From: Burkholderia sp.
Lineage (GTDB): Bacteria; Pseudomonadota; Gammaproteobacteria; Burkholderiales; Burkholderiaceae
Assembly (NCBI RefSeq): GCF_018375725.1
Contig: NZ_JAHACR010000003.1
Location: 1 to 64,000, forward strand
Direction: 5' to 3'
DNA length: 64,000 nucleotides
Shown: positions 38,013 through 49,976 of the stretch, one piece after another
Layout: every line of letters begins with the position of its first letter
Position numbering within the stretch: position 1 is the first letter of the stretch
Notes under the pieces: generated by a model
Database searches by the model: none
What the model was told of the DNA's origin: nothing
What the model saw: only the letters and a program-made list of their open reading frames with translations
Position numbers and translations under genes: made by a program

Positions 38013-39053
38013 TCACTGGTAGTTCAGCGTGAACGACGCCAGCCCCTTGACCACGCCACCCGTCACGGGGCCGGTCGAGATGTACTGGGCTGTCAATGGA
38101 ATGCCCGTCGTGCTGGACGATGGACCGACGTACCACTGGTTTGGATTGCCGGCCGAGGCGCTGTCCGGCCCGAAGCTGACCGGCACGCCGTTTGGCCTCA
38201 ACAGGCGAAGCCGGACGCCGGACGCGGTGGAGCCCGTGGCGAGCGACAGCTGGTCGGTCGTATTACCGGGGTTCGTGAGATCGGTCAGCGTGACGAAGAC
38301 GTTCGTCCCGGCCGAGCAGGACAGGCCGACATGGAAGGGCGTATCGCCCGCCGTCGTGTTGGGCGCCGGCAATTCGGACGTCCAGATTTTCTTCAGCGGC
38401 ACGTTGGTGGTTTGCGACGTGACCCTGCAGCTCCGCGGTACCGGCCTGATACTCATTCCGACAGACGTCCAGTAGATGTTGGACGACGTGTAATAGTTGG
38501 GGTTGCCGTTGTTGATAACCCTGAAATCCCCGAACAGTATGGATCCCTGCCAACCGGCCGATGGCTGGTTGTAGATCAGGTCGTTGAGTTTCACGAGTTC
38601 GAATTTGACATCCAGCGTTCCGGAGACCGGTGCGGATCCCGTAATGGGTGGCATCCACTGCGCGAGTCCATAGCTCAGATCGTTTTTCATTTGCTGGCCG
38701 GTATTCAGGTTGGTCACCCGGATCGCCAGGCCGTTATTGCCGGTGGAGGAGTACAGATCGCCCTGGACGTCGGGGGAGGGCTTGAAGAGGGCGCGATAGG
38801 TGAAGCTCCAGCCGGCCGGACTTCTCATGCCCGGACAGGTATAGCTGACGGACACGGTCGTCGCGGCCAGCACGGTTCCGTTGGGCGCGCCGATCGGTAC
38901 GGAAACCGACGCCGGAAAGCCGAAATAGACGGGTACCGGCGAGAGGCGGCAGTTGGTCGCCACTTGCGCGCTGGCCGGAGCGGCCCATGCCAGGGCCAGC
39001 GACATGGCGCACAGCCCAAGGACAAAGTGTCTGCATTGCGCTGATCGGGTCAT
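38013..39053 (-). CDS. fimbrial tip adhesin
   Basis: 346-residue two-domain fimbrial protein, larger than a pilin. Signal peptide about residues 1-29 (ending APASA before QVAT). The N-terminal receptor domain (about 30-200) contains a Cys pair (TNCRLSP and YTCPGM) and many Asn/Tyr/Trp residues. The C-terminal pilin domain (about 205-346) has SCRVTSQTTNVPLK and LSCSAGTN, and ends SFTLNYQ. Its start overlaps the usher stop by 4 bases. The position after the usher and the FimH-like layout support a tip adhesin. The ligand is unknown. Confidence 0.88.
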   Translation of the reverse strand: MTRSAQCRHFVLGLCAMSLALAWAAPASAQVATNCRLSPVPVYFGFPASVSVPIGAPNGTVLAATTVSVSYTCPGMRSPAGWSFTYRALFKPSPDVQGDLYSSTGNNGLAIRVTNLNTGQQMKNDLSYGLAQWMPPITGSAPVSGTLDVKFELVKLNDLIYNQPSAGWQGSILFGDFRVINNGNPNYYTSSNIYWTSVGMSIRPVPRSCRVTSQTTNVPLKKIWTSELPAPNTTAGDTPFHVGLSCSAGTNVFVTLTDLTNPGNTTDQLSLATGSTASGVRLRLLRPNGVPVSFGPDSASAGNPNQWYVGPSSSTTGIPLTAQYISTGPVTGGVVKGLASFTLNYQ

Positions 39054-41755
39054 TGCGAAATATCCTGGAATTGAGATGGGCCGCCGTCGGCATGCCGCGT
39101 CGAAAGGGAGGCATGGCTGTCACCGTCTTCGGTCACCCGGTCGGTCAGCGGGATCGCGTATGACGGCGCGTCGGCAAACGCGCCGTGCCCGCAGGTCGCA
39201 TCGATGCGGGTGTAGCCCGTGTTTTTCTGCGGTGCGGACGGAAGCCGGTAGGAAAATGAGCAGGCATCCTGAGGACCGTTACCCCATTTCGCCGTCAGGA
39301 CGCCGGCATCCGGAATGCCCCTGACGAACAGGTAGCTGCTTTGGGCGATCACACCGACGTTCGTGCCGTTGCTGTCGACCACGCTGGCGCCGAACGGGAG
39401 CGGCTTGCCATTCGGAAGGCGTGGTGTGATGAGCGCCGCGCGGCCGGTGGCCGTCGCGAAGCGCACCGCCACCAGGGTATTCGCGCGCGGCACGACCTGG
39501 CGGCTGGTCGATTCCAGTTCGACGTCGAGCGGCATGCCCTTCGGGTCGATGTTGATCGTATTGATCGTGTACGGCGACAGATTCGGAACGATCGCGTAAC
39601 CGCGGCCGTCGATGCGTACGCCCGCGGCGTTCGTGATGGATGCGCCTTTCGCATCCTTGGCCTCGACGAGGCCGGCCGTATCGCCGAGGTCGTTGGCCAG
39701 CGTCACGCCGCCGGAATGCGCGACGAATGCGCCGGACAACCCCGCCGAGAACTGCGATTGACCGACGCCCGCCGTCGCACTCGCGGACAAGCTCGCATAC
39801 GGGCTGCGGTACTGCACGGTTCCGCTGCCGTCGCGCGAGCCGGACGTGCGATTGACCGTCACGCCATACGAGAATTCGCTGTTCTCGCCGGCGGAGCCTG
39901 TCAGTCCGATCCGCTGGGATGCGCCGCCGCGAGTATCCTGCGACAGCGACGCCGACAGGGTCGGCGCATTCGCACGCCTGCCGAGCGGAATAGACAGGTT
40001 GGCGTAGATCTGGTTGTTGAAGTCGCGCGAAAACCCGTCACGCTGCCGTGAAAACGACAGGTTGTAGTTCAGGTCGTGACCCGCGATCCTCAGCGTATTG
40101 TTGTAGCCGAGCTGAAGTTCGGCCGACGTGCCCTGGCGATTCCAGTAGTTGTGCATCGAGCCGATCGCGTACGCGCTGCCCCAGCGCGTGCCGAGATTCT
40201 GATTCAGCGTCAGCTGGATCTGGCTGCGTTCGCGATTGAGATCGTCCGCGCGGGCGCCGGACGACACGCGGCTGCGCGCATACATCGCGTTGCGGGCCGT
40301 CCAGAAGCCGCGCGACGAATAGCGGTACGCGGCGATGGCGATATTGGTGTCGGTCGACGGCACCAGTTTGCTGTAGGTGAGCCGAACGCTCTGGCCGCTC
40401 GTGGCGGACGCCCCGGGAATCTCGGCCTTCGCCTGGGTGAAATCGACGGCAAATGCGCCCCACGGCGTATTGAGCGCGGTGCCGACCAGCCCGGCCACAT
40501 AGCCGCGTGCGGCGATCGCGCCCGCGTAGCCGGTGAAAAGATTGCTGAAACCGTGCTGGATCGTGGCCTGCGCGAGGTTCGGGTGCGCGTCGATCGGATC
40601 CTCGCGCACTTGGCCGAGCGCAGCGCTGAAACGCGTGATGCCCGCCCGCAGGGACTGCGCAACGGACGCATACGGCACGGTGAAGCTGCGGGTGCTGCCG
40701 TTCGCCTCGGTGATCGTCACCAGCAGGTTGCCGCCGTAGCCGGTCGGGTAGAGGTCGTTGATTTCGAATGCGCCGGGCGGCACGTTGGTTTCATACAGCG
40801 TGTTGCCGTTCTGTGAAACCTTCACGTGCGCGTTGCTGTTGGCCACGCCGCGAATCAGCGGCGCGTAGCCGCGCTGCGAGTCGGGAAGCATGCGGTCGTC
40901 GCTGGCGATCGTGACGCCCCGGATGCCGATGCTGTCGAAGATCGAGCCATCGGTGAATACCTCGCCGAGCGTGATCTGGCTGCGCAGCGCCGGCAAGTCG
41001 CGCTGAACGTAGGTCGCGACGGTTCGGTAGCTGGCGGCGCTGCCTGAACTCCACGCATACGATCCGCTGTGCCGCAGATGCCAGCCGGCCACATTGATCC
41101 CGCCGTTCAGGCCAAGATAGACCTGCTCGTTCGTATAGCCGGAGGACGACGAGCGATAGGCGTTGAAGTTGTACTTGAGCGTGGCCGATGGAATCCCCGC
41201 GTCCCACAGCTCGGGGCTGACATACCCGCGTGGATTGCGCTGCAACGCGACTTGCGGAATGGTGAGCTCGAGCCGGAAATCGGCCATGTCGAAACGGTAT
41301 GACGCGCCCTCGGTGAGCCGGGAGAGATCGCCGCACTCACCGGCGCGGATCCTTGCCAGTTCGGCGCGGCCGGTGTCGGACAGCGCGGTGTCGGACAGCG
41401 CGAAACGCGTCGCGAGCGATGCGTCGACACACAGCGACGCGCTGTCGCTGCCAGGCTGGCCGACGAACCGGACGGTCGAGCGACCGATCCAGTTGTCGTT
41501 CAGCACGATATCCACCAGGTATTCGCCGGGCGCGACCGGGTTGCCGCGCGCGAACCGCGATAGGTCGATGCGTTGGTCCTTGCCTTTCAGCAGCAGCGCA
41601 TCGCTGAAGCGCACTTCGGTGGCCGGCGATGCCTCCGACGCGGCCGCCGAACCGGCATCCATGGCGGCGAGACTGCCGAGCGCCGCCAGCACGCATGCGT
41701 GACTCGGCTTGAGCGCGGACTGCAATCGCGCGCGCGACTTGATTGACTTGCGCAT
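39050..41755 (-). CDS. fimbrial outer-membrane usher
   Basis: 901-residue FimD/PapC-family usher that translocates and polymerises chaperone-pilin complexes at the outer membrane. Signal peptide about 1-39. The N-terminal periplasmic domain follows (EVRFSDALLLKG, YLVDIVLNDNWIG), then the 24-strand barrel with conserved blocks PYASVAQSLRAGITRFS, GYAPLIRGVANSNAHVKVSQ and NDLYPTGYGGNLLVTI, and two C-terminal domains with a Cys pair (DACSFSYRLP and IDATCGHG). Length is normal. It overlaps the adhesin gene by 4 bases. Confidence 0.95.
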   Translation of the reverse strand: MRKSIKSRARLQSALKPSHACVLAALGSLAAMDAGSAAASEASPATEVRFSDALLLKGKDQRIDLSRFARGNPVAPGEYLVDIVLNDNWIGRSTVRFVGQPGSDSASLCVDASLATRFALSDTALSDTGRAELARIRAGECGDLSRLTEGASYRFDMADFRLELTIPQVALQRNPRGYVSPELWDAGIPSATLKYNFNAYRSSSSGYTNEQVYLGLNGGINVAGWHLRHSGSYAWSSGSAASYRTVATYVQRDLPALRSQITLGEVFTDGSIFDSIGIRGVTIASDDRMLPDSQRGYAPLIRGVANSNAHVKVSQNGNTLYETNVPPGAFEINDLYPTGYGGNLLVTITEANGSTRSFTVPYASVAQSLRAGITRFSAALGQVREDPIDAHPNLAQATIQHGFSNLFTGYAGAIAARGYVAGLVGTALNTPWGAFAVDFTQAKAEIPGASATSGQSVRLTYSKLVPSTDTNIAIAAYRYSSRGFWTARNAMYARSRVSSGARADDLNRERSQIQLTLNQNLGTRWGSAYAIGSMHNYWNRQGTSAELQLGYNNTLRIAGHDLNYNLSFSRQRDGFSRDFNNQIYANLSIPLGRRANAPTLSASLSQDTRGGASQRIGLTGSAGENSEFSYGVTVNRTSGSRDGSGTVQYRSPYASLSASATAGVGQSQFSAGLSGAFVAHSGGVTLANDLGDTAGLVEAKDAKGASITNAAGVRIDGRGYAIVPNLSPYTINTINIDPKGMPLDVELESTSRQVVPRANTLVAVRFATATGRAALITPRLPNGKPLPFGASVVDSNGTNVGVIAQSSYLFVRGIPDAGVLTAKWGNGPQDACSFSYRLPSAPQKNTGYTRIDATCGHGAFADAPSYAIPLTDRVTEDGDSHASLSTRHADGGPSQFQDISQ

Positions 41756-41827
41756 CCTGTCGAGGACCCCGTTGGTGATGAATTTCCGTGTGTTCGACTG
41801 CGTGGTGACCCGTCGGGTGGGCGCGAT

Positions 41828-42598
41828 CTATCGGGAGGGTTGCGGCGTCGCGTGGCCTGTCACGCCCGTGCCGTAATCGTCGAGAAACGTGTAGTCGACC
41901 TCGAGCGGACCGGCCGGCACGGCCGTCAGGCCGTCGATGCCGAACGTGGCGGTCGCGCCGGGGGCGATCATGCCGCCGACCGAATTCGTCCGAACGGCGT
42001 CACGCGTCTTGATCGCGACGCGGCTGAACGTGACGTGGTAACGCGTGGGGTTGTGTGCCTCGAGGCCATAACGGCCGCCGTCGATGCGCGCGAGCTTCCA
42101 GGTCACTTGCGACGGCGCGTCGGCCACTTCGCCTTGCAGCGCGGCGGGCCTGAAGAACAGCTTGATGCGCGTGCGGAACGCAAGCTGCAGCGCGTTCGGC
42201 TGTGCTTCGTCGCTTTCCACCTGAGGCGGCACTTCCAGCACGTTGAGCCAGAACAACGATTCCGTGTCCTGTGCGAGCGGCTCTTTCGTGTAGAGCAGGC
42301 GCAGGCTCTGGCCCTGGTTGGGATCGATGCGGAAAAGGGGCGGCGTCAGGATGAAGGGCGTCTTGGTGTCGTCAGGCAACGCGTTCGGATTGCCCGAGTC
42401 GATCCATGCCTGAACCAGCGCCGGGTGCTTCCCGTCATTGGTCAGTCTGACCGTGACTTCGCGGTCCTTTTCCTGGTAGATCACGCGCGTGGTGCCGATG
42501 ACGACGCTCGCGTGACCGTTTCCGGCGCCGAGCAACGCCGTCGCTACTGTGGCGAGCATCCACGCTTTCCATTTTCGGGATTTTCTTGTCATCTGCAT
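41828..42598 (-). CDS. periplasmic fimbrial chaperone
   Basis: 256-residue PapD-like chaperone that stabilises pilins by donor-strand complementation. Signal peptide about 1-30 (ending GNGHA before SVVIG). Domain 1 has TRVIYQEKDREVTVRLTN with the conserved Arg, and the signature NVLEVPP (about 135-141), followed by LAFRTRIKLFFRP with the Lys/Arg anchor. Domain 2 follows to about residue 245. The frame is open to 42808, but the extension lacks a signal sequence; I took ATG 42598 (42592 is also possible). Between the first pilin and the usher. Confidence 0.93.
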   Translation of the reverse strand: MQMTRKSRKWKAWMLATVATALLGAGNGHASVVIGTTRVIYQEKDREVTVRLTNDGKHPALVQAWIDSGNPNALPDDTKTPFILTPPLFRIDPNQGQSLRLLYTKEPLAQDTESLFWLNVLEVPPQVESDEAQPNALQLAFRTRIKLFFRPAALQGEVADAPSQVTWKLARIDGGRYGLEAHNPTRYHVTFSRVAIKTRDAVRTNSVGGMIAPGATATFGIDGLTAVPAGPLEVDYTFLDDYGTGVTGHATPQPSR

Positions 42599-42686
42599 TT
42601 GGGTCGAACGGAATGACTGGCTGGGGGAAATTCGGCGACCGGAATATTCGAGATGAGCGAATCCGATCGCCGCGATCTGCCGACGT

Positions 42687-43250
42687 TTATTGGTAAATGA
42701 GCGAATAAAGGACGGATGTATTGACGGTGCCTGAGCCGGCGCCGCCGCCCGAAGCGACGTATTGCGCGTAGTACTCGAGCTTCGCCGAGCCCGACGCGAT
42801 CGGCACATATTTGGAGTTTTGCGCCGGATGCGCGGAGCCCAGCTTGATCGCGCTCTTGTCCTTGTTGAGCAGGCCGATTTCGACGTTCGCCGCCGTGCCC
42901 GAGGTGTTCTTCAGCTGGCCGGTTGCCGTGTTGATCGTCGTGCCGGGCTCGAAGTAGGTCGACACGTTGCCCGAGCCCGGCGTGCAGTTCGACAGCGTGA
43001 TGTCGAAGGCGGTGGCGCCGGTCGTCGCACCGTCGGAGCCGAGCGACGAAGCGACGATGTCGGGCAGCTTCACGGTGAAATCCTTGCCGCCGCCATTGCC
43101 GGAAATCGAGCACGTCTGGCCGGAAATTTCTCCCGCCAGCGAAATGGTGCCGTCAGCGGCATGCACGGCCGGCAATGCGCAGATGCCGGCCGTCAGCAAG
43201 GCGGCGCGCAGCGCCCGGGATAATTGTTTTGACGAAAATTGACCCATCAT
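42687..43250 (-). CDS. fimbrial major pilin (first gene of the cluster)
   Basis: 187-residue type 1 pilin. Signal peptide about residues 1-31 (ending PAVHA before ADGT). Cys residues of the pilin disulfide lie in GQTCSISG and SNCTPGSG. C-terminus VLYSLIYQ with the penultimate Tyr. The frame continues upstream to a TTG at 43295, but the ATGs at 43250 and 43247 match the signal peptide; I use 43250. Being first and nearest the promoter it is likely the main shaft subunit. A second pilin closes the cluster at 37251-37793. Confidence 0.92.
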   Translation of the reverse strand: MMGQFSSKQLSRALRAALLTAGICALPAVHAADGTISLAGEISGQTCSISGNGGGKDFTVKLPDIVASSLGSDGATTGATAFDITLSNCTPGSGNVSTYFEPGTTINTATGQLKNTSGTAANVEIGLLNKDKSAIKLGSAHPAQNSKYVPIASGSAKLEYYAQYVASGGGAGSGTVNTSVLYSLIYQ

Positions 43251-43741
43251 TCTGAATCTCACAAGTTGGTTATGAGCGAATTTGAAATGTTTCAATCATT
43301 TTTCATTCGAGTGCTCCGGAATTTTCAAAATGAAAGAAAAATTTCTGGGAAATCATCACCGGATCAACGTGATCTAATCAATTGGTCGAGTACGAAAAAT
43401 TTTGAATGAATAGGTCTTATTCGATGTTCTGATTGATTGAGCTGAGTTATCTTGATTTGTTTATTTGAAGATAATCGCGCAGTTATTTTTTGATAATGGG
43501 GATGCGCGCACGGTATGCCGGCCGCGGACGCAGAGCATGCGACCGGGAATGGGACGCTGTGAGGATCGGCGAGAGGAAGGCGCGGCGACGGTGTCGCGAG
43601 GCGGTATGGCGGTCAGGCGAGCGGCATGCCCGCTTGCGTGGCCCGGTGCGTGCTAGGTCTGCAGGGTGTCGATGAAATGCCGCGTCATCGCGCGGGCGAG
43701 ATCGGCAGCGGTCGCGTGCGACGCGTGGCGGCGGGTCATCG
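43251..43741. promoter_or_regulatory. AT-rich leader upstream of the fimbrial cluster
   Basis: About 230 bp (43260-43500) are dominated by A and T (for example TTTTTCATTC, GAAAAATTT and TTATTTTTTGATAATG), in sharp contrast with the rest of the window. On the minus strand TTGAAA and CATAAC elements lie close to the pilin start at short spacing, so the promoter is not assignable with confidence. Nothing coding is visible. From about 43500 to 43741 the sequence returns to high GC with no gene. AT-rich islands of this kind are typical targets of H-NS-like silencers. Confidence 0.55.
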
Positions 43742-43789
43742 CCACGCCGGCACGCCGGCACGACAGCACGCCGGCACGACGGCACGACG
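43742..43789. repeat. 8-bp tandem repeat, six units
   Basis: Six successive 8-bp units with consensus CACGCCGG: units 1, 2 and 4 are exact, unit 3 is CACGACAG, and units 5 and 6 are CACGACGG. It lies 25 bp beyond the slmA stop, in non-coding DNA. Confidence 0.85.
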
Positions 43790-44449
43790 GTGCGTGGCCG
43801 CCGTGCGGCGTGCGTTACTGCAGGATCAGTTGCAGTTTCTCGTCGGCGCGTTCGCCGGGCGGTTTCGTGAAGCCGCTGCGCGTGTAGCGCTGCCATGCGC
43901 CGAGCACGTAGCCGACGAGCAGGCTCGCGCGCACGGCCGGGTCGTAGCCGTCCGGGAGGGGCCCGGCGCCGCCGGGGCCGGCCGCATTGCGCTCGAGCAG
44001 CCCGACGCGCAGGCATTGCCGCACCGACGCCTCGATCCGCTCCAGCATCCGGTCGACGCGTTCGGCGAGCCGTTCGTGCTCGCCGACGAGCGCTTCTCCA
44101 GTCAGCACCCGCGTCATGCCGGGATTCTTCGCCGCGAAATTGAGCAGCATCAGCGCGATCGCGCGCGCCTGCTGCACGCCGTCGGGCTCCTTGGTGGCGA
44201 TCTGGTTGATCAGGCCGAAGAACGTTTCCTCGATGAACTCGATCAGCCCCTCGAACATCTGGGCCTTGCTCGCGAAGTGGCGGTAGAGTGCCGCTTCCGA
44301 TACGTCGAGCCGGGCCGCGAGCGCGGCCGTCGTGATCTTCTCCCGCTTCGGCGCCTCGAGCATCGACGCGAGCGTCTGCAGGATATGCATGCGGCGCTCG
44401 CCCGGCTTCGGGCGCGCCCGCGCCCGGGTGGGCGTTGTCTGGCTTTCCG

Positions 44450-47986
<3,537 letters not shown>

Positions 47987-47999
47987 ACGGAGAAATCTC

Positions 48000-48542
48000 A
48001 TGAGCGACAACAACTTCCTGGTGATCGACGACAACACGGTGTTTGCGGGCACGCTGGCGCGCGGCCTCGAGCGCCGCGGCTACGTCGTCCAGCAGGCCCA
48101 TGACAAGGAGGCCGCGCTCAAGCTTGCGGCGGCGGAAAAATTCCAGTTCATCACCGTCGACCTGCATCTCGGCAACGATTCGGGGCTGAGTCTGATTGCG
48201 CCGCTGTGCGATCTGCAGCCGGATGCGCGGATTCTCGTGCTGACCGGTTACGCGAGCATCGCGACGGCGGTCCAGGCGGTGAAGGAAGGCGCGGACAACT
48301 ATCTGGCGAAGCCGGCGAACGTCGAGTCGATCCTCGCGGCGCTGCAGACCAACGCGAGCGAGGTGCAGGCCGACGAAGCGCTCGAGCATCCGGTCGTGCT
48401 GTCGGTCGACCGGCTCGAATGGGAGCACATCCAGCGCGTCCTCGCGGAGAACAGCAACAACATCTCGGCGACCGCACGCGCGCTGAACATGCACCGCCGC
48501 ACGCTGCAGCGCAAGCTGGCGAAGAAGCCGGTGCGGCAGTAA
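48000..48542 (+). CDS. regA: RegA/PrrA-type response regulator
   Basis: 180-residue two-domain regulator. The receiver has FLVIDDN, phospho-acceptor Asp54 in FITVDLHLGND and the KPAN lysine. A short linker leads to the Fis-type helix-turn-helix NNISATARALNMHRRTLQRK near residues 154-173, nearly the standard RegA form. The ATG at 48000 follows ACGGAG at good spacing. Partner of the kinase just upstream. Confidence 0.92.
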   Translation: MSDNNFLVIDDNTVFAGTLARGLERRGYVVQQAHDKEAALKLAAAEKFQFITVDLHLGNDSGLSLIAPLCDLQPDARILVLTGYASIATAVQAVKEGADNYLAKPANVESILAALQTNASEVQADEALEHPVVLSVDRLEWEHIQRVLAENSNNISATARALNMHRRTLQRKLAKKPVRQ

Positions 48543-48610
48543 GCGGCATCCTGCTGCGCGGACGGCGCCGCCGGTGCGCCGTTCGCGATACGACGTCCGT
48601 GCCGCGATGC

Positions 48611-49729
48611 TCAATCGTTGTGCGGATCGCGTGGCAAGACCCAGAGCATCGTCGCCACCGCCTCGGCCTGGGTTCGCGAGCGGGTTTTCTCATAGATCGC
48701 TCGCAATTGGGTGCGGATGGTGGCGAGCGATACCCCCGCGGCAGCGGCGCACTCGTCGGGTGTCTTGCCGCTGATCAAGGCTTCCGCGACCGCCGCTTCG
48801 GCGCTCGACAGGCCGAACGCCTGCCGGATCTGTTGCGCGGCAACGAGCGGGCGCGCGCTGCGCCGCCGCGCCGTGATCATCAGCTTCTCACCGCCAAACG
48901 CCGTCTGCATCGATTGTCCGGACAGCGTAAAGATGCTGAGAAAAACGTCGTGGGCGTGATTCAGTGATTGCTGCAACGCCAGACTTTCGCCTTTCCGGGT
49001 TTTCGCCACGCGCGCCATGGCCGCTTTCAGCGCGTCGTTCTGAGCCGCAACCGCCGCGCTCAGATGTCCGTGCTCCAGCTTGAGACAGCTCGTCGAGCGC
49101 AGCATCGATTCGGCGCTCTGGTTGACGGAGACGACGCGCGAATGCCGATCCAGCGCGAAGACGGCGAGCCCGAGATCCGCCATCAATTCGGCGCCGAGCG
49201 CGGCGTCGCGATGCAGCACGCTGGCGTCCTGCCAGAGGTTGATCGCGCGCTGCAGGTGTCCCGTCATGCCTTCCATGGCGGCGCGTTCGTCGGATGAATA
49301 AGGTGTCCTGCCATGGGACCGGAGTAATCCGAGCAGGATGTCGGCGCCGCCGGGCCGCGCGAAGCGTACGCCCATCAGATAGCGAATGCCGGACGGGATC
49401 TGGAAATCCTGAAAGAACTCGCTGCGTGCGACGTCCTCTTCGGTCAGGTAATCCTGGCAGCAGACGAACTGGCCGATCGGCGCGTTCTCGACGAAGCTGC
49501 GACGCGGATCGAGTGCACCGTAGTACTGATCGTAGCGGGCGATGATGTCGTCCAGTTCGGCATGCGGGGAATAGATCGAGAACTGCGGCGCATTGCGCGC
49601 CGTATCCCAACTGAACATGTGAAAAACGTTTGCGCCCAGCGTTTCGATAACTTCGTGGAAGACGTCGAGAAAGCGTTCGGGGTGAAACGCGGCTTCGTAC
49701 AGATTCCCGATAAGTTGATCGCGTGACAC
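48611..49729 (-). CDS. LuxR-family transcriptional regulator
   Basis: 372-residue regulator with a C-terminal LuxR-type helix-turn-helix (about residues 310-360: FGLSSAEAAVAEALISGKTP, then CAAAAGVSLATIRTQLRAIYEKT). No AHL-binding motifs are visible. The N-terminal part (1-170) has a GAF-like layout, and a PAS-like stretch (about 180-280: LAVFALDRHSRVVSVNQSAE) follows. So it is a ligand- or redox-sensing LuxR of unknown input. It is divergent from the unknown lipoprotein gene with 247 bp between, which makes that gene the first candidate target. Confidence 0.88.
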   Translation of the reverse strand: MSRDQLIGNLYEAAFHPERFLDVFHEVIETLGANVFHMFSWDTARNAPQFSIYSPHAELDDIIARYDQYYGALDPRRSFVENAPIGQFVCCQDYLTEEDVARSEFFQDFQIPSGIRYLMGVRFARPGGADILLGLLRSHGRTPYSSDERAAMEGMTGHLQRAINLWQDASVLHRDAALGAELMADLGLAVFALDRHSRVVSVNQSAESMLRSTSCLKLEHGHLSAAVAAQNDALKAAMARVAKTRKGESLALQQSLNHAHDVFLSIFTLSGQSMQTAFGGEKLMITARRRSARPLVAAQQIRQAFGLSSAEAAVAEALISGKTPDECAAAAGVSLATIRTQLRAIYEKTRSRTQAEAVATMLWVLPRDPHND

Positions 49730-49976
49730 TGTGGTTCTCCTCGAAGCATGACGAGTCAGTTGCCGGGAGCTTTTTGTCAGACCAATGTTTTTGATTCGAA
49801 CCGCGAAGTGTTGTGCAGGCTATCACAGGTCAATGACCGAAAACGCTCTGCATTTTCCCGATTTTCATCCACCTGGATGATGCGCGGGCAAATCGGCATT
49901 GCGAGAATCCGCCCATTCAGCGTGCATCTGCCTCAGGTGTCACGCACTAACCAGAAGTGTCTTCGGGGGATGAAAA

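Noticed and set aside
43260..43500. Possible invertible fimbrial promoter switch
   Set aside because: Only a 7-8 bp inverted match (TTCATTC/GAATGAA) flanks the AT-rich region and no fim-type recombinase gene is nearby; xerC at 57.7 kb is the housekeeping enzyme.
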